A stretch of DNA of 64,000 nt. It comes from Helicostylum pulchrum. Lineage: Eukaryota; Mucoromycota; Mucoromycetes; Mucorales; Mucoraceae. Positions 33,802 through 45,885 of the stretch are shown piece by piece. The DNA lies in the NCBI GenBank assembly GCA_025677825.1, contig JAIXMO010000051.1, positions 124,001 through 188,000 of the forward strand, given 5' to 3'. Below the pieces are notes generated by a model, which was not told where the DNA came from, searched no databases, and worked only from the letters and a program-made list of their open reading frames with translations. The translations under genes were made by a program, and so were the position numbers. The first letter of the stretch is position 1. Every line of letters starts with the position of its first letter.

Positions 33802-35936
33802 AGTACCCTGACTTACTTTTTCTTTCTTCTCTCTCTCTTAGGTTAATGGACATGGTAAGAGATTCTTGACAGGTCTTGGTTACTGGTTTTTGATTGCTAT
33901 TCCAGCAACATACACCAATAGTATGGTAATAAACATATTATACTATACAAAAAAAAGAAAAAATTCTAACTCATTTATTAGATTCGTTATTTACAATCAA
34001 AATTATCGATTGGATTTAGAACACGTTTAACAGATTACCTTCATAATTTATACTTGGATAAAGAAAAGACATTTTATAAAGCCATCAACTTGGATAGTCG
34101 TATTCAAGGTGCAGATCAGTAAGTAGTTTTTTTTTATATATATCGGTTATTTATTTGTTATATTAATCCCGGTCGGTTAGGTTTATTACAACGGATGTTG
34201 CCAAATTTTGTGAAACTTTAGCTTCACTTTATTCTAATCTCGCTAAACCTATTCTTGATACCGTCATTTTCAATTATCAATTAACAAAATCCATTGGTCT
34301 TGTCGGTATGGTAGGTCTCTTCCTCAACTATGTTGTTACCGCTAAGTTATTACGTGCCGTTACACCTCCATTTGGTAAATTAGCTGCTATGGAAGCCAAG
34401 TTAGAGGTAAATATGTTATATACGCACACACTCATATGCATAATATAAAACTAATAGGTTTTATATATATAAAAAAAAAAAAAGGGTGACTTCCGTGCTG
34501 CACACTCACGTTTAATTACAAATGCAGAGGAAATTGCATTTTATAATGGAGCCGAATTAGAACACTCTATTTTGGATAAGACATACATGAAATTAATTAA
34601 GCACATCAACTCTATTTATAAGACCCGTATCAGTTACAATATGTTTGAAGATTTCTTGATCAAGTATGCATGGGGAGCCTTTGGTTTAATTATGTGTGCT
34701 ATCCCAGTGTTTTCACCCAACTTGGTTGGTTCTACACCCGTTGTTGAGATACCCGACCAAGATGAAAACGCAAAGGTTGGATCCAGAACCAAAGGTTTCA
34801 TTACCAATAAGAGATTGATGATGTCCTTGGCTGATGCAGGAGGACGTATGATGTACTCTTATAAAGAAATGGCCGAATTAGCTGGTTATACATCGCGTGT
34901 CTATAATTTGTTATCTGTGTTGCATGCACTTCATGAAAACAAATTTGATGGTCCTAAAGAAGACAAGGCTTATACCCTTACCAATATTCACGGTAAAATC
35001 GTTTATGATAGTGAAAATGGTATTACTTTTGAAAACGTGCCCATTGTTACCCCTGCTCCTGGTGCCGATCGTGTAGGTGAAGTGCTTGTCAAAGGATTAA
35101 ATGTACAAGTTCGTCCTGGAGAGCATTTATTGATCACTGGTCCTAATGGTGTCGGAAAGACTGCTGTTGCTCGTGTCATTGCTTCTTTATGGCCTGTATT
35201 TGAGGGTAAATTATCTAGACCTAGTGATCGTGATATCTTTTATATTCCTCAACGTCCTTATTTAAGTCTTGGTACCTTGAGAGACCAGTAAGTGTGCAGC
35301 GATTTACTTTTTTCTTATATCTAGTATTTATTTACTAAAATGTTTTTTTTACAGAATCATTTATCCTCATACAAAGGAAGATATGGTGAAAGCAGGTCGC
35401 ACAGAAGACGAATTGATGCATATTTTAGAGATTGTTCATTTGGCATATATTCCAGATAGAGAAGGTGGATGGGAAACTGAGAAAGAATGGAAGGATGTGT
35501 TTTCAGGTGGAGAAAAGCAAAGAGTTGGTATGGCCCGTTTGTTTTATCACCATCCCAAGTTTGCAGTATTAGATGAGTGTACTAGTGCAGTATCTACAGA
35601 TGTTGAAGGTTTAATGTATTCTCATGCCAAGGATATGGGTATTAGTAAGTTATTATTTTTGTATTGCAAGCGGAAAAAAAAATGCCGAAAAAAAAAAACT
35701 AATTTTAAATAGCACTTTTGACTATTTCACATCGTCCTGCTTTATTCAAATATCATCGATTCTTATTACGACTTACTGGTAACAATGGTGAATGGGAATG
35801 GGAAACCATCGGTACTCCTAAGCAATTACAGTCTGTAGAAAAGGAACTTGTTTCTTTGACAGCTAAATTACAAGAAGTAGATGCTTTAAAATTACGATTA
35901 ACTGTCATCGATAAAGAACTCTCATTGAAAATTTAA
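33388..35936 (+). CDS. peroxisomal ABC half-transporter, subfamily D (Pxa-like), 709 aa
   Basis: Seven exons (33388-33753, 33842-33925, 33982-34118, 34181-34406, 34485-35287, 35355-35644, 35713-35936) give 709 residues. An N-terminal transmembrane domain carries the ABCD EAA-like motif ([10 protein letters not shown]). The nucleotide-binding domain has Walker A GPNGVGKT (490-497), signature SGGEKQR (589-595), Walker [11 protein letters not shown] and the switch His in TISHRP. This half-transporter architecture with the EAA-like motif is that of ABCD proteins, which dimerise in the peroxisomal membrane to import very-long-chain acyl-CoA for beta-oxidation. The tail ([20 protein letters not shown]) is predicted coiled coil. 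Whether it corresponds to yeast Pxa1 or Pxa2 cannot be settled here. Intron 1 contains 37 consecutive T residues (33763-33799). Confidence 0.93.
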
Positions 35937-36562
35937 AAAACAGATTTTTAAAAAAGGACCCCTTTTTTTCATGTCACAAAAAACTCCCCTCTTCTAATTT
36001 AATAAATTTTTTTTTTTTTTCTCGGATATAAAAAAATTTGATTTTGTATTCACTTCTTTTTCTTTTTTCTTTTTTTCAATTAATCATAAAGTTAAACAGT
36101 AAGTACAATTATACAGTAAGCACTTGGTTAGGAATCGTTTTATGGGAAGGAGAAAAGAGTGTTGATGATAACCAATCACTTCTATAACGCTTTATTTTGG
36201 TTGACCGTTTTGGACGACCGGGTGTCATGTTAGCTTATTTATGTCATAGTTACACTGAGCTTTTTTCTCTTTTTTAAAAAACAAAACTTTTCTATTGTGC
36301 TGATAAACAAATCATTACAAGTTTTATTAACTTTTCTTTTTTTTTTTAAAAGGTTTTTTCTATTACTGTTTCTCGAGGTTATTTTTAATTATAATAAAAC
36401 TTGTACATTTTTATACTTTGAAAAAAAAATTGGACTGCTCAAATGTGGCTTATTGCGTGTGCTTTTTTTAATTTTTGCCCTGTGCTTCATATTTGATTTC
36501 TTCAATATTTTTTTGGTTTTTTTTTCCTTCTTTTTTTTTTCTCTTTTTTCGTAAAAGAAATA
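35937..36562. other. intergenic
   Basis: Holds the 3' end of the ABC transporter gene and the T-rich upstream region of the SUZ-domain gene. No additional feature. Confidence 0.4.
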
Positions 36563-37065
36563 ATGTCAAATGATCCTTGGGATGATTGGGAAACTGCTGC
36601 AGATGCTGGCGTAAAATTGCTTTTTTTTTTGTGTGTTCTTTTTTTTATATTACTGATCTTTCTGTTTTTTGTTTCTTAGCTAATTGATTGCGAAAAACCA
36701 AAAGTTAGTACTACTACTGCCAGCGCAAATCAATTACTATGGGAAAATGCGTACGTCCCTCTGTTCTTGTATTTTATTTATCATTTTCTCACGCATTTTC
36801 TGTAGTAATAAGTACGCAACACCTACTATTATTCACGCCAATGATACAGTTCATTATAAACCAGAGGTAATATTATAGCATTGATAAAACTACCAAAACT
36901 AATAAAACAAAAACAAAAAAGCTCAGGATTCTGAAACGACCAGAAGACGCAAAGAGTAGAAAGGATATCGTAGCTGAGAAGCCGGTAAAGGCTTTTGCTG
37001 ATAGAGAAAAAGATTATTTGGAAGCGAGACGTAAGATTTTTGAAAAGTTTGAAAATAAGAAATAA
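36563..37065 (+). CDS. SUZ-domain protein, SZRD1-like, 107 aa
   Basis: Four exons (36563-36610, 36680-36750, 36806-36866, 36922-37065) give 107 residues. The N-terminus (NDPWDDWETAADAGLID) resembles the conserved start of animal SZRD1 (W-E-x-A-A-D-S-G-x-I-D). The C-terminal half has LRILKRPED followed by KAFADREKDYLEARRKIF, the SUZ RNA-binding consensus (ILKRP...REx-Y-x-ARxxIF). SUZ proteins bind RNA and are linked to mRNA regulation and cell proliferation in animals. The protein is shorter than its animal counterparts because the Gly/Pro-rich C-terminal tail is absent. The many small exons explain why no long ORF marks this gene. Confidence 0.82.
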
Positions 37066-37525
37066 AACATTTATGTGATCCCGGCACAGTAATACTGAAA
37101 AGGGGGCAGGTTTGAATCCTGTAAATGACTGATAAAAAAAAGGGTCTTCTAAAGTAAGTTGGGGAAAAGTGTATTACATACAAAGACAGTTCATCTTTTT
37201 AAATACTTTGTATGTCATAATACGCCGTTTTCCTTAAATTTCTTTACATCGACTATTTTGAGCTGGACTTTTTTTTTATCACATTTGAAGAATCTGCATG
37301 TTACAACCTTCAGTCCTTTATACTTTATGGACTGATATACGTATAAATACATTTATAATTTTTATGAGGCTATCCTACGTTTACCCCTCTTTATTCATAC
37401 TAACTGTTTCTAATCTGAAAAGCCGATTGTTTCGATACTATTTATGAAATCGGTCTTTGGATACATTTCTTCTTCCATAATTTTAATAAATCGTATAAAA
37501 AGAAAGAAGGAGTGAAGAATGACGG
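37066..37525. other. intergenic, tail-to-tail spacer
   Basis: Shared 3' region of the SUZ-domain and phosphatase genes. A sequence at 37110-37130 resembles a tRNA T-arm, but no cloverleaf can be formed. No other feature. Confidence 0.4.
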
Positions 37526-38237
37526 CTAAACTCCCCATTTTGGTTTATTAGTAGGAATACCAACAAGATCTGTATCAAACAACTCGATGAACTGTTCATT
37601 TAATAATCTGACTTTAGGACCTGCATATCGACGATACTCTTCAAATATAGATGTCAAATTCCAACGTTGTAACTTTCGCATACATCCAACAATTGTACCT
37701 ATATTTTTTTTTACATAGTGTTAGCTTCCCTAATCAAAGTAATTTGATTATTTATTTATTTTGTTACCAGTTCTATGTCTACCCAAGTTGCACATAATCA
37801 TCATAGGATAATTGGTAGGATTTAATATCAAATCAAGTGCTTGTAAAACTGCTTCTTCTGTAATAGGGTCCCAAGCATTAACTGAAGAAACAACACCCAA
37901 GTGGTGCAACTGAATCTCTTGGTCATCAATAAAGTCCAAACTATAAAAAAAAATTGAGTATTGGTTATTGAAATCAGACCGCAAAAAAAAAAAAAAGGTA
38001 TGCTTACAAACGTTGGTTGGGTTCTTCTGGTGCGAGCCAAGCAATAGTTTTTAAACCAAGTTTCTCCAAGAAGGGAAAGTTGAGTTCGTTTGGTTGACCG
38101 GAACGATATAAGTCTTCCTCAATCATTCCAAAATTCTATTCTAAAAACGTTTAATAAATAGGGAAACCTAACAGTTGAAGAAAAAAAAGGGTAAAGTTTT
38201 ACTTTACAACAGGTGGTATAAAGTGTTGCGAGCTCAT
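37526..38237 (-). CDS. Oca1/Siw14-like dual-specificity phosphatase, 167 aa
   Basis: Four exons (38237-38208, 38135-38008, 37940-37768, 37698-37526) give 167 residues. The N-terminus [19 protein letters not shown] and [17 protein letters not shown] match the start of fungal Oca1/Siw14-type phosphatases. The active-site loop [11 protein letters not shown] provides the C-x5-R signature, with Cys and Arg in place. The C-terminal FEEYRRYAG and [13 protein letters not shown] are also family segments. Yeast relatives act in oxidant-induced cell-cycle arrest (Oca1), and Siw14 is an inositol pyrophosphate phosphatase. The Siw14 loop usually reads HCxxGKxRTG, whereas here the loop Lys position is Arg-His (GRHRTG), as in Oca1. 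It starts 171 bp from CFT1. Confidence 0.88.
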
Positions 38238-38408
38238 GGCTGTAATGTTTATGTATAAAAGAGAGAGAGAAAGAAGAAAAAAGAAAAACGACAAAGAGCT
38301 TTAACGTGACTTGTTTTAAAAACTCTCTTCTCTCTCTGCGTTGCTCCTTCCACTTTTTTTTTTTCGCTTCTTTCTTTTTTTTAAAAGAAAAACGCGTTCC
38401 GTAACATC
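38238..38408. promoter_or_regulatory. shared divergent promoter, phosphatase / CFT1
   Basis: 171 bp separate the two opposed start codons. The region carries GA-rich and CT-rich tracts (GAGAGAGAGA near 38262, CTCTCTTCTCTCTC near 38323), a pattern often seen in fungal housekeeping promoters. No TATA box is clear. Confidence 0.5.
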
Positions 38409-39072
38409 ATGTCGGCGTATGCAGTATATCAAGAGTTGTTTCCACCTCAAACTGTAGAACAAGTAGAGACGAGTCATTTTACTTCGCCAGACGCTATTAA
38501 CCTTGTTGTTGCAAAAGCTTCTCTATTACAGATCTATGAGTTTGTCGAATATATACCGGAAACAGAGGAAGAAGAAGAAGAAGATACACCCGATGATCAA
38601 GAATTAGCGAGTGAACGTTTAAATGAAAACGAAGACATGGTAATATAAGCAATAAGAACCAAAAAAAAAAAAAAAAAAAGTACGTTCAAAATAACCCTCC
38701 CCTCCCAAACGTTACTTATATTTAGACCTTAACTTTCCCAAAGTTAAAACCTTTAAAGAAGAGCATCGCAGATAAAACTTCAGGAAGATTAGAATTAGTT
38801 GCTCAGTATAAACTAAATGGTACTATTGCTACTATGGGTGTAGTTAAAACTACTTCTCCTCGTGGAAAAGAAGGATGTGATAGTTTACTATTAGGATTTA
38901 GTGACGCCAAGGTATACATATATATACATATACGCAAAATACAGAAAGTGATGCTTAGAAAACTTGTGTGAAATTATGTAGATGTCATTATTAGAATGGT
39001 CACCAGCAACAAATTCAATTGTAACAGTATCAATTCATTATTATGAACGAGATGAATTTAAAGTAAGTCAAT

Positions 39073-39107
<35 letters not shown>

Positions 39108-42100
39108 ATGATTTATTTCACTTACACTTTTCTTCAACAATAATAGAAAGAATTTCTTACCAACCCATATCCATCCAGTATTCACATTGATCCTCAACAA
39201 CGTTGTGCAGTAATGAATTTTTATGATAACAAGTTGGCTGTATTACCTTTTCGTCAAGCAGATAAATTAGATGAACGTCAAGGTGAGACAGAGGAAGAAG
39301 ATGAAGCCCAGTAAGTTTACCTTGAACTTTTTTGCTACGAGTAACAAACATGTAGACTTATATTTTATAACAAATGTTAGAAAGTGGCCTTATTCCCCTA
39401 GTTTCTTGATTGATTTGGAGTCTATTGATCCACGTATTAAAAATGTCATTGATATGGTCTTTTTGGCTGATTATTATGAACCTACATTAGCCATTTTATT
39501 TCAATCTGAACAAACGTGGACTGGGTAAATTATTCAAAGAAAAAAAAAAAGGAAGAAACTCTACTAAAAAAAAACCCCCCTCTTTTTCAGTCGGTTAGCT
39601 AGTACAAAAGATACGGTATCAGTTGTAGTTGTTTCACTCGATTTACAAGCAAAGATTTACCCAATTATTTACTCTATCGATAAATTACCTTACGATTGCA
39701 TAAAACTTGTGGCTATGCCTAAACCAGTTACTGGTGTGTTAGTCATTGCCGCCAATTCATTATTACATGTCTCTCAAGGATCCCCAGGTGTCGGTGTAGC
39801 GGTAAACGGATATACCAAAAAACTAACCGAATTCCCCGGTATGATTTACGAAGATGCCGCCATCAACCTCGGACTTAGTTTAGACGGTGCGAAAGCATTA
39901 GCCTTTGGAGGTGACCGTTGTTTAATATTCATGCAAAACGGTAACTGGGCTGTCGTACAGATGAAAATGGATGGTAGTAAGATTGTAGGTATGAACATTA
40001 CCGAGATTGTACATAAATTGACACCGGGCAGTCAAGAGTTGGCACCCTTAGCTACAGTGCCTTCATGTGTCACCAACGTAAAGAATGGTGAATATTTCTT
40101 TTTGGGTAGTCGTGTGGGTGATTCGTTATTGGTAAAATGGAACTACAGTAAAGAAGGATCGAAATCTCAAGAAAACGAGTTTAAATTTCGCGTGTGTGAT
40201 ACGTTATTAAATACGGGCCCTATTGTTGATATGACCATTGGTGACGTTGAAAGTAATCAAAAGACAGAAGAGGAAGAAAACTCAACTGTATCTGGTATTC
40301 CTGATTTAGAGTTGGTAACTTGTTCTGGTCACGGTAAAAACGGTGCGCTGTGTGTATTCCAGCGTCATATTCATCCACAGACGTCTTTCTCGTTTGATCA
40401 GTCCGATAGTCAAGCCATCTTTTCTATTAAATGTCGTAAGGAACTTCCGTTTGACGATGCAGCTGGTGAGCAGCTTCGTAAATCTACAAAAACTATGACT
40501 GCTGCAGAACAGGAGCATAGTCGATGGGAGACGCGAGAGATGGATAATACATTTGACGAAGCGTTTGATAAACTTTTATTTATCAGTAAGTCTAAAAGTA
40601 CCATGGTGTTATCTGCTGGTGACGAGTTACAAGAGTTGGTAAAGACTGGATTTTATACACGAGGCCCCACTATTACCGTATGTACTTTATTTGACGCTAC
40701 ACGTATTGTTCAAGTCTATGCTACGGGTGTTATGATCTTGACCCCCGAGGGAAAACGTATTCATACTATTCCTATTCGTGGTGCTAAAATTGTCGATGCC
40801 AGTATTCGCGATCCTTATATTTTATTGACTTTGGAAAACAACAAGATTTTAGCGTTGCAAGGTGATGCTGTTACAAAGGACATTACACCTATTCAATTAC
40901 CTTCACGTGTAAAAGAAACTTCAATTGCAATGGCAAGTATATTTGCAGATACGTCTGGATTATTCTCTAGTATGGCAGAAAAGACAGCCGCAACAGTTGC
41001 GAAAGCAGCTGCAATGGCTGCTGTTGCTGCTGCTGCTAATTCTGCCAAGGGTGGTAATCAAAAGAAACGTAAAGCAGGTGAAGATCACACCGCAACGGAT
41101 TCGTCTACTTTCAAGAAACCAAACACAGCAGCTGAATTTGACGAAGTTGATATGGATCTTTACGGTGAAGAATTAGATGGAGATGTAGTGAATCAGGATA
41201 CGGTAGTACTTGAAGTGATGGATCATCAAAACGATGATGATGATGATGAAATGCTTTATGGTACTGACGATAAAAGTACAAGTAACGGCGTAGACCAAGA
41301 AACCAATCTTATTTCAGAAGAAATAGACGAAATCAATGTTAGTTTACAAGGTAGTGCGTTAAACGAGATTACCCGAGTTAGCTTTTGGTCATTGATCTAT
41401 ACAACTGATGGCACATTACAAATCTACAGTCTTCCTGATTTTAAGGAATACTTTGTGTGTCCTCAATTTGATATTGCACCTGATTTGATCACAGATCACG
41501 GTGAAACAAGTTCCAAAGATAAAAAGAATCATACACCCAGTACTATTATTCGAGAGATTGTGATGACCAATATTGGTAAAGAAAGAAAGGATCCTCATTT
41601 GGTAGCACGTACCGAAACAGATGATATTATTATATACAAGGCGTTTAGTTTTGTGCCCAGTGAAGATAAACTATCTGATCGATTAGCACTTCGATTCTCC
41701 CGTGTACACCATGAATATATCTCTCGTAAATCCGCTGCGTCCGCCACAGAAGAAAGCAAGAATAAAAAAAAGAAGGAAATTATTGACGAATTTGAAATTC
41801 CTGGTATTGATTTAGAGGAGGATGACACTAAACAAACAAAGAAGACAGTTCAGCATCGTAAAAAGTTATTGATTCCGTTTAATGATGTAGCAGGGTATGC
41901 AGGTGTCTTTGTTGCTGGACCCCAACCTGCTTGGTTATTATGTTCCTGTAAAAGTTTTGTACGTGTGCATCCTATGAAGACAGATCATGAAGTGATTGGG
42001 TTTACACAGTTTCATAATGTCAATTGTAAGCATGGATTTATTACTGTAGATGCTAAATCTACAATTCGATTATCAAGATTACGTACAGACGGTGTTATTT

Positions 42101-43463
42101 ATGATTTAGATTGGGTAATGCAAAAGATTCCGTTAGGTCAAACGGTACATAAAATTCAATACCATCCAGTGATGAAAGTATATGCTGTGCTTGTGTCTCA
42201 TGGTCTACCCGTTCGGTTACAAAATGAGGATGATGTGCCCGAAGGAGAGCCACCTATACAGGAGGAAAGAGAAGCAGGTGAATTTTTACCAGAGGTAGAC
42301 AAGTTTTCAATGATTATGGTTTCACCAGTCACTTGGGAGACTGTCGATGAAGTAGAATTTGAAGAATTTGAACAGTGCTTTTCGTTACAGTGTGCTGCAT
42401 TAGAATCAAAGCAGACGAGTACCGGTCGTAAATACTTCATGGTCGTAGGCACTGGTTGTCTTCGAGGTGAAGATACAACGATGAGAGGATCTATCCGTAT
42501 TTTTGATATTATTGAAGTTGTTCCCGAGCCAAATAATCCGCAAACAAATCACAAGTTTAAACATTTACATACAGAAGATGTAAAGGGAGCTGTTACGGCC
42601 ATGTGTAATATTAGTGGGCATTTAGCTTCTTGTATTGGGTCCAAGGTGATTGTTTGGAGTTTAGAAGATGATGAAAGTTTAGTTGGTGTTGCGTTTATTG
42701 ATGTTCAAATTTATGTTACAAGTATGAGTTCGATCAAGAATTTTATTTTATTGGGTGATGCACAAAAGTCTATATGGTTTTTAGGATTCCAGGTATGTTT
42801 TTTTTAAAAAATGCAGTATGAATCTTTTTTATTAACATATTATAAATATAGCTTGAACCAGCAAAGTTGTCATTATTAGGAAAGGATTATCAGTCATTTG
42901 AGGTAGGCTGTGTAGATTTTATTATTGATGACAAGTCATTATACCTTGTGGTTGGTGATACGAGTGAAAACTTGGATTTATATCAGTATGCACCCTTCAA
43001 CTTACAATCGTTTGGCGGACAAAAATTAATGCGCCGTGGTGATTTCCATGTGGGATCGCAAGTACAAACGATGGTTCGGTTACCTCAAATTGAAAAGACA
43101 GAGAATGGATTAGAATACAGTCGTCGTCATTTCTGTTTATGTGGTACATTTAGTGGATCTATTTCAGTATTATCTCCTATATCAGAAAAGACGTTTAAAA
43201 GACTTTCGACATTGTACGGTCAATTAGTAAATAATGTTCAGCATGTTGCCGGTTTAAATCCAAGAGCCTATCGATTAATTAAAGGTCCTAAACAACGTAT
43301 GGCTTCTAATCGTACCAAGGCTGTATTAGATGGCGACTTGATTTTTGGATTTGCTGGATTATCTATTGAACGTCAAAAGGAAACAACAAAGCAAATTGGT
43401 ACTACTGTTTGTAGAATTATGGAGGATTTAGTTGATATTGAACGTAGCATTGATCACTTTTAA
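38409..43463 (+). CDS. CFT1: cleavage and polyadenylation factor large subunit CFT1/CPSF160, 1539 aa
   Basis: Seven exons (38409-38639, 38726-38911, 38982-39062, 39147-39310, 39381-39524, 39591-42792, 42852-43463) give 1539 residues, in the size range of CPSF160. The N-terminal beta-propeller region starts SAYAVYQELFPPQTVE and includes GRLELVAQYKLNGTIATM and CDSLLLGFSDAKMSLLEW, typical of the family. The middle has an Ala-rich then Asp/Glu-rich insert (about 580-720). The C-terminal CPSF-A region includes HVGSQVQTM and DGDLIFGFAGLSIERQ, the family end. CPSF160/Cft1 is the scaffold of the pre-mRNA 3' processing complex in the nucleus and, with its partners, helps recognise AAUAAA. It also belongs to the family of DDB1 and the SF3b subunit Rse1, but the early exons and the C-terminal region fit CFT1 best. 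Confidence 0.93.
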
Positions 43464-43572
43464 ATAATAAATTTTTTTTTAAAAAAAAGGCAGTCTGTTT
43501 TTTCCTTTTCTTTTTTTTTTTTTTTTTTTTTTTTCTCTCTCTTCTTTTTTCTTCTTCTTTCTTTATAATAGA

Positions 43573-44954
43573 ATGACTGAAAACATTACTTCTCAAAGTA
43601 TAGCAAAATGTTATGCTGACGCTAATACGAAAATGCCTGATAGTTATTGGGACTACGATAATCTTCAAGTACAATGGAGGTGAGTTTTTTTTTTCTTCTT
43701 TTGCTCCATTTATTTAACTCCTCTGCATATTATGTAGTCCGCAAGATAGCTATGAAATCGTTCGTAAAGTTGGACGCGGTAAATATTCAGAAGTTTTTGA
43801 GGGTATTAATATTACCAATGAGGAGAAGTGCGTTATCAAAATTTTGAAACCAGTCAAGAAGAAGAAGATTAAGCGTGAAATAAAGATTTTACAAAACTTG
43901 GCTGGAGGAATCAATGTCATTGAATTGTTGGATGTAGTGAGAGATCCACAAGTAAGAAAGAAAGAGAGAAAGCCGTAATTTTTTTTTTAACCTTTTTTTT
44001 TTTTTTATGTGTGTGTAGTCAAAGACCCCTTCGCTTGTATTTGAGTATATTAACAACACTGATTTCAAAGTGTTGTATCCGAGATTTACAGACTATGATG
44101 TGCGATTTTATATGCATGAGCTATTAAAGGCAAGTATTTTTTTTTTTTTTTTTTTTTTTTTGAAACATATAAAGTGTGATTCTAACCATATACATACATA
44201 TAAAAAGGCGTTGGATTTTTGTCATTCCAAAGGTATTATGCATCGTGATGTTAAACCTCATAATGTTATGATAGATCATGAAAAGCATCAGGTAAGAAAG
44301 GCAAAGTTTAAAACATAAAAAAAGAATCAATTCTGACAGCAAAACTTTCATTTTTTTAGTTGAGGTTAATTGATTGGGGTTTAGCCGAGTTTTATCACCC
44401 TGGAACGGAATATAACGTACGAGTTGCATCTCGCTATTTTAAAGGACCCGAGTTGTTAGTTGATTTTCAAGAGTACGATTATAGTTTAGACATGTGGAGT
44501 TATGGTTGTATGTTTGCTAGTATGGTAACTAAAAACATTCTGGTTATTATTATTATTTATAAATTGTAACGATTATATTATATTAGATATTCCGTAAAGA
44601 ACCGTTCTTTCATGGACATGATAATTACGATCAGCTGGTAAAGATTGCAAAAGTACTTGGTACAGATAAATTGTTTGCTTATCTGGACAAGTACGGTATA
44701 AAATTAGATAAACTCTATCACGACATTCTTGGAAGGTAAAGTATATATTTTAAAGTTTATGACAGAGAGAAAGAGACTGAAATAGCTTCTATGTGCGCCG
44801 CAGATATCCTTGTAAACCCTGGGCTAAATTTATTAATAACGAAAATCGTCGTTTTACATCAAATGAAGCCCTTGACTTTTTAGACCATTTGCTTCGTTAT
44901 GATCATCAAGAAAGATTGACAGCAAAGGAAGCCATGGAACATCCCTACTTTGGT

Positions 44955-44995
<41 letters not shown>

Positions 44996-45065
44996 AAGCA
45001 GATGGTATCATTCACTAAAACGTTTTTTTTTTTGGGGGATAGATATGATCAAAAAAGTTAAATAA
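43573..45065 (+). CDS. CKA1: casein kinase 2 catalytic subunit alpha, 333 aa
   Basis: Eight exons (43573-43679, 43738-43951, 44019-44129, 44208-44291, 44360-44524, 44587-44735, 44804-44952, 45043-45065) give 333 residues, the normal CK2 alpha length. The Gly loop [11 protein letters not shown], the basic substrate-recognition cluster [12 protein letters not shown], catalytic [11 protein letters not shown] in place of DFG, and the P+1 region [16 protein letters not shown] are all diagnostic for CK2 alpha. It forms the constitutively active acidophilic Ser/Thr kinase with the beta subunit in nucleus and cytoplasm. Intron 3 starts GCAAGT rather than GT: only this GC donor keeps the conserved [10 protein letters not shown] in frame. 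The last intron carries a (GTA)13 microsatellite. The symbol follows the yeast name. Confidence 0.96.
44957..44995 (+). repeat. (GTA)13 microsatellite in the last CK2 alpha intron
   Basis: Thirteen perfect GTA units directly after the 5' splice site. It is complementary to the TAC/ACT array at 45824-45871, about 830 bp downstream. Confidence 0.9.
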
Positions 45066-45823
45066 AGGCCAAAGTGTAACACAACAAAAAGTAAAAATTT
45101 AATAAAGTCGACGCATTTTTACAATGTCTTTTAGCAGACTTACCAGCAACAGACAATACCTTTGTCTTTTATATTTCTAGTTTTTTGTTTTTTCTTATTC
45201 TTTTTGAGGCTTGTTTACTTGTTTCTGGCTCTTCCAAGTTAACCAAAACAAGTTACAAATGTACAATGATTGATGATAAAGCTTTTTTCTCTTCGAGTTT
45301 ACTTTCCTTTTACAGTGCGAATGATTTATTTCATTTGGAGAGATATAATCAAATACCTGATTAGTCAAAGAGGTAGCAAACTGTAATAGAGGTCTCCCTA
45401 GTGCAATTGAATGATACTTGGCAGCTTCAGAAGAGTATATTAAATGTTGAGGTCGCACATAACACAAAAGGTTTATTTCATAAAGTTAAATGCAGCTCCG
45501 TTTAAAAGGAGAGATCAAAGATAAATATAAAAAATTTGTTTTTTTTTGTTTCTCCTTTTTTCCTTACAATACAATTTTTACACTTCCAGATTGGAAGAAT
45601 AAACATTTATTAAAGCTTACCACCGTTTTTTTTTTCTTTAAAAGAAAAGAAAGTATTTTCTTTCCTTTTTCTTTTTATTCAACTTATGCAACCTACTTTT
45701 CAACTTTTCACTCCTCAAATTCCTAACGTACTTTGCGGCGGCTGTACATCAACTTTCGCCATTGCCCAATATCCACAAGACTCTGACCCTGGATAATTTG
45801 CCCTAACTTTTTAACTATTAACT

Positions 45824-45855
<32 letters not shown>

Positions 45856-45885
45856 GCCACTACTACTACTTTAACAACAACAAAA
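45066..45885. other. intergenic
   Basis: No supported gene. A minus-strand frame (45467-45195) of 90 codons lacks an ATG and has no recognisable match. The right end contains the trinucleotide array listed separately, probably in the 5' leader of the phosphatase gene. Confidence 0.4.
45824..45871 (+). repeat. interrupted (CTA/ACT)n microsatellite
   Basis: A pure 32-nt CTACTA... block (45824-45855), a 3-nt break (GCC) and another ACT block up to about 45871, just upstream of the phosphatase start codon at 45886. Confidence 0.85.

Noticed and set aside
37100..37140. tRNA T-arm-like sequence (GCAGGTTTGAATCCTG)
   Set aside because: No acceptor, D or anticodon arms can be built around it; chance similarity in a 3' intergenic region.
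45195..45467. 90-codon minus-strand frame after CK2 alpha
   Set aside because: No ATG start, overlaps the CK2 alpha 3' region and shows no recognisable family; could be an exon relic, but nothing joins to it.
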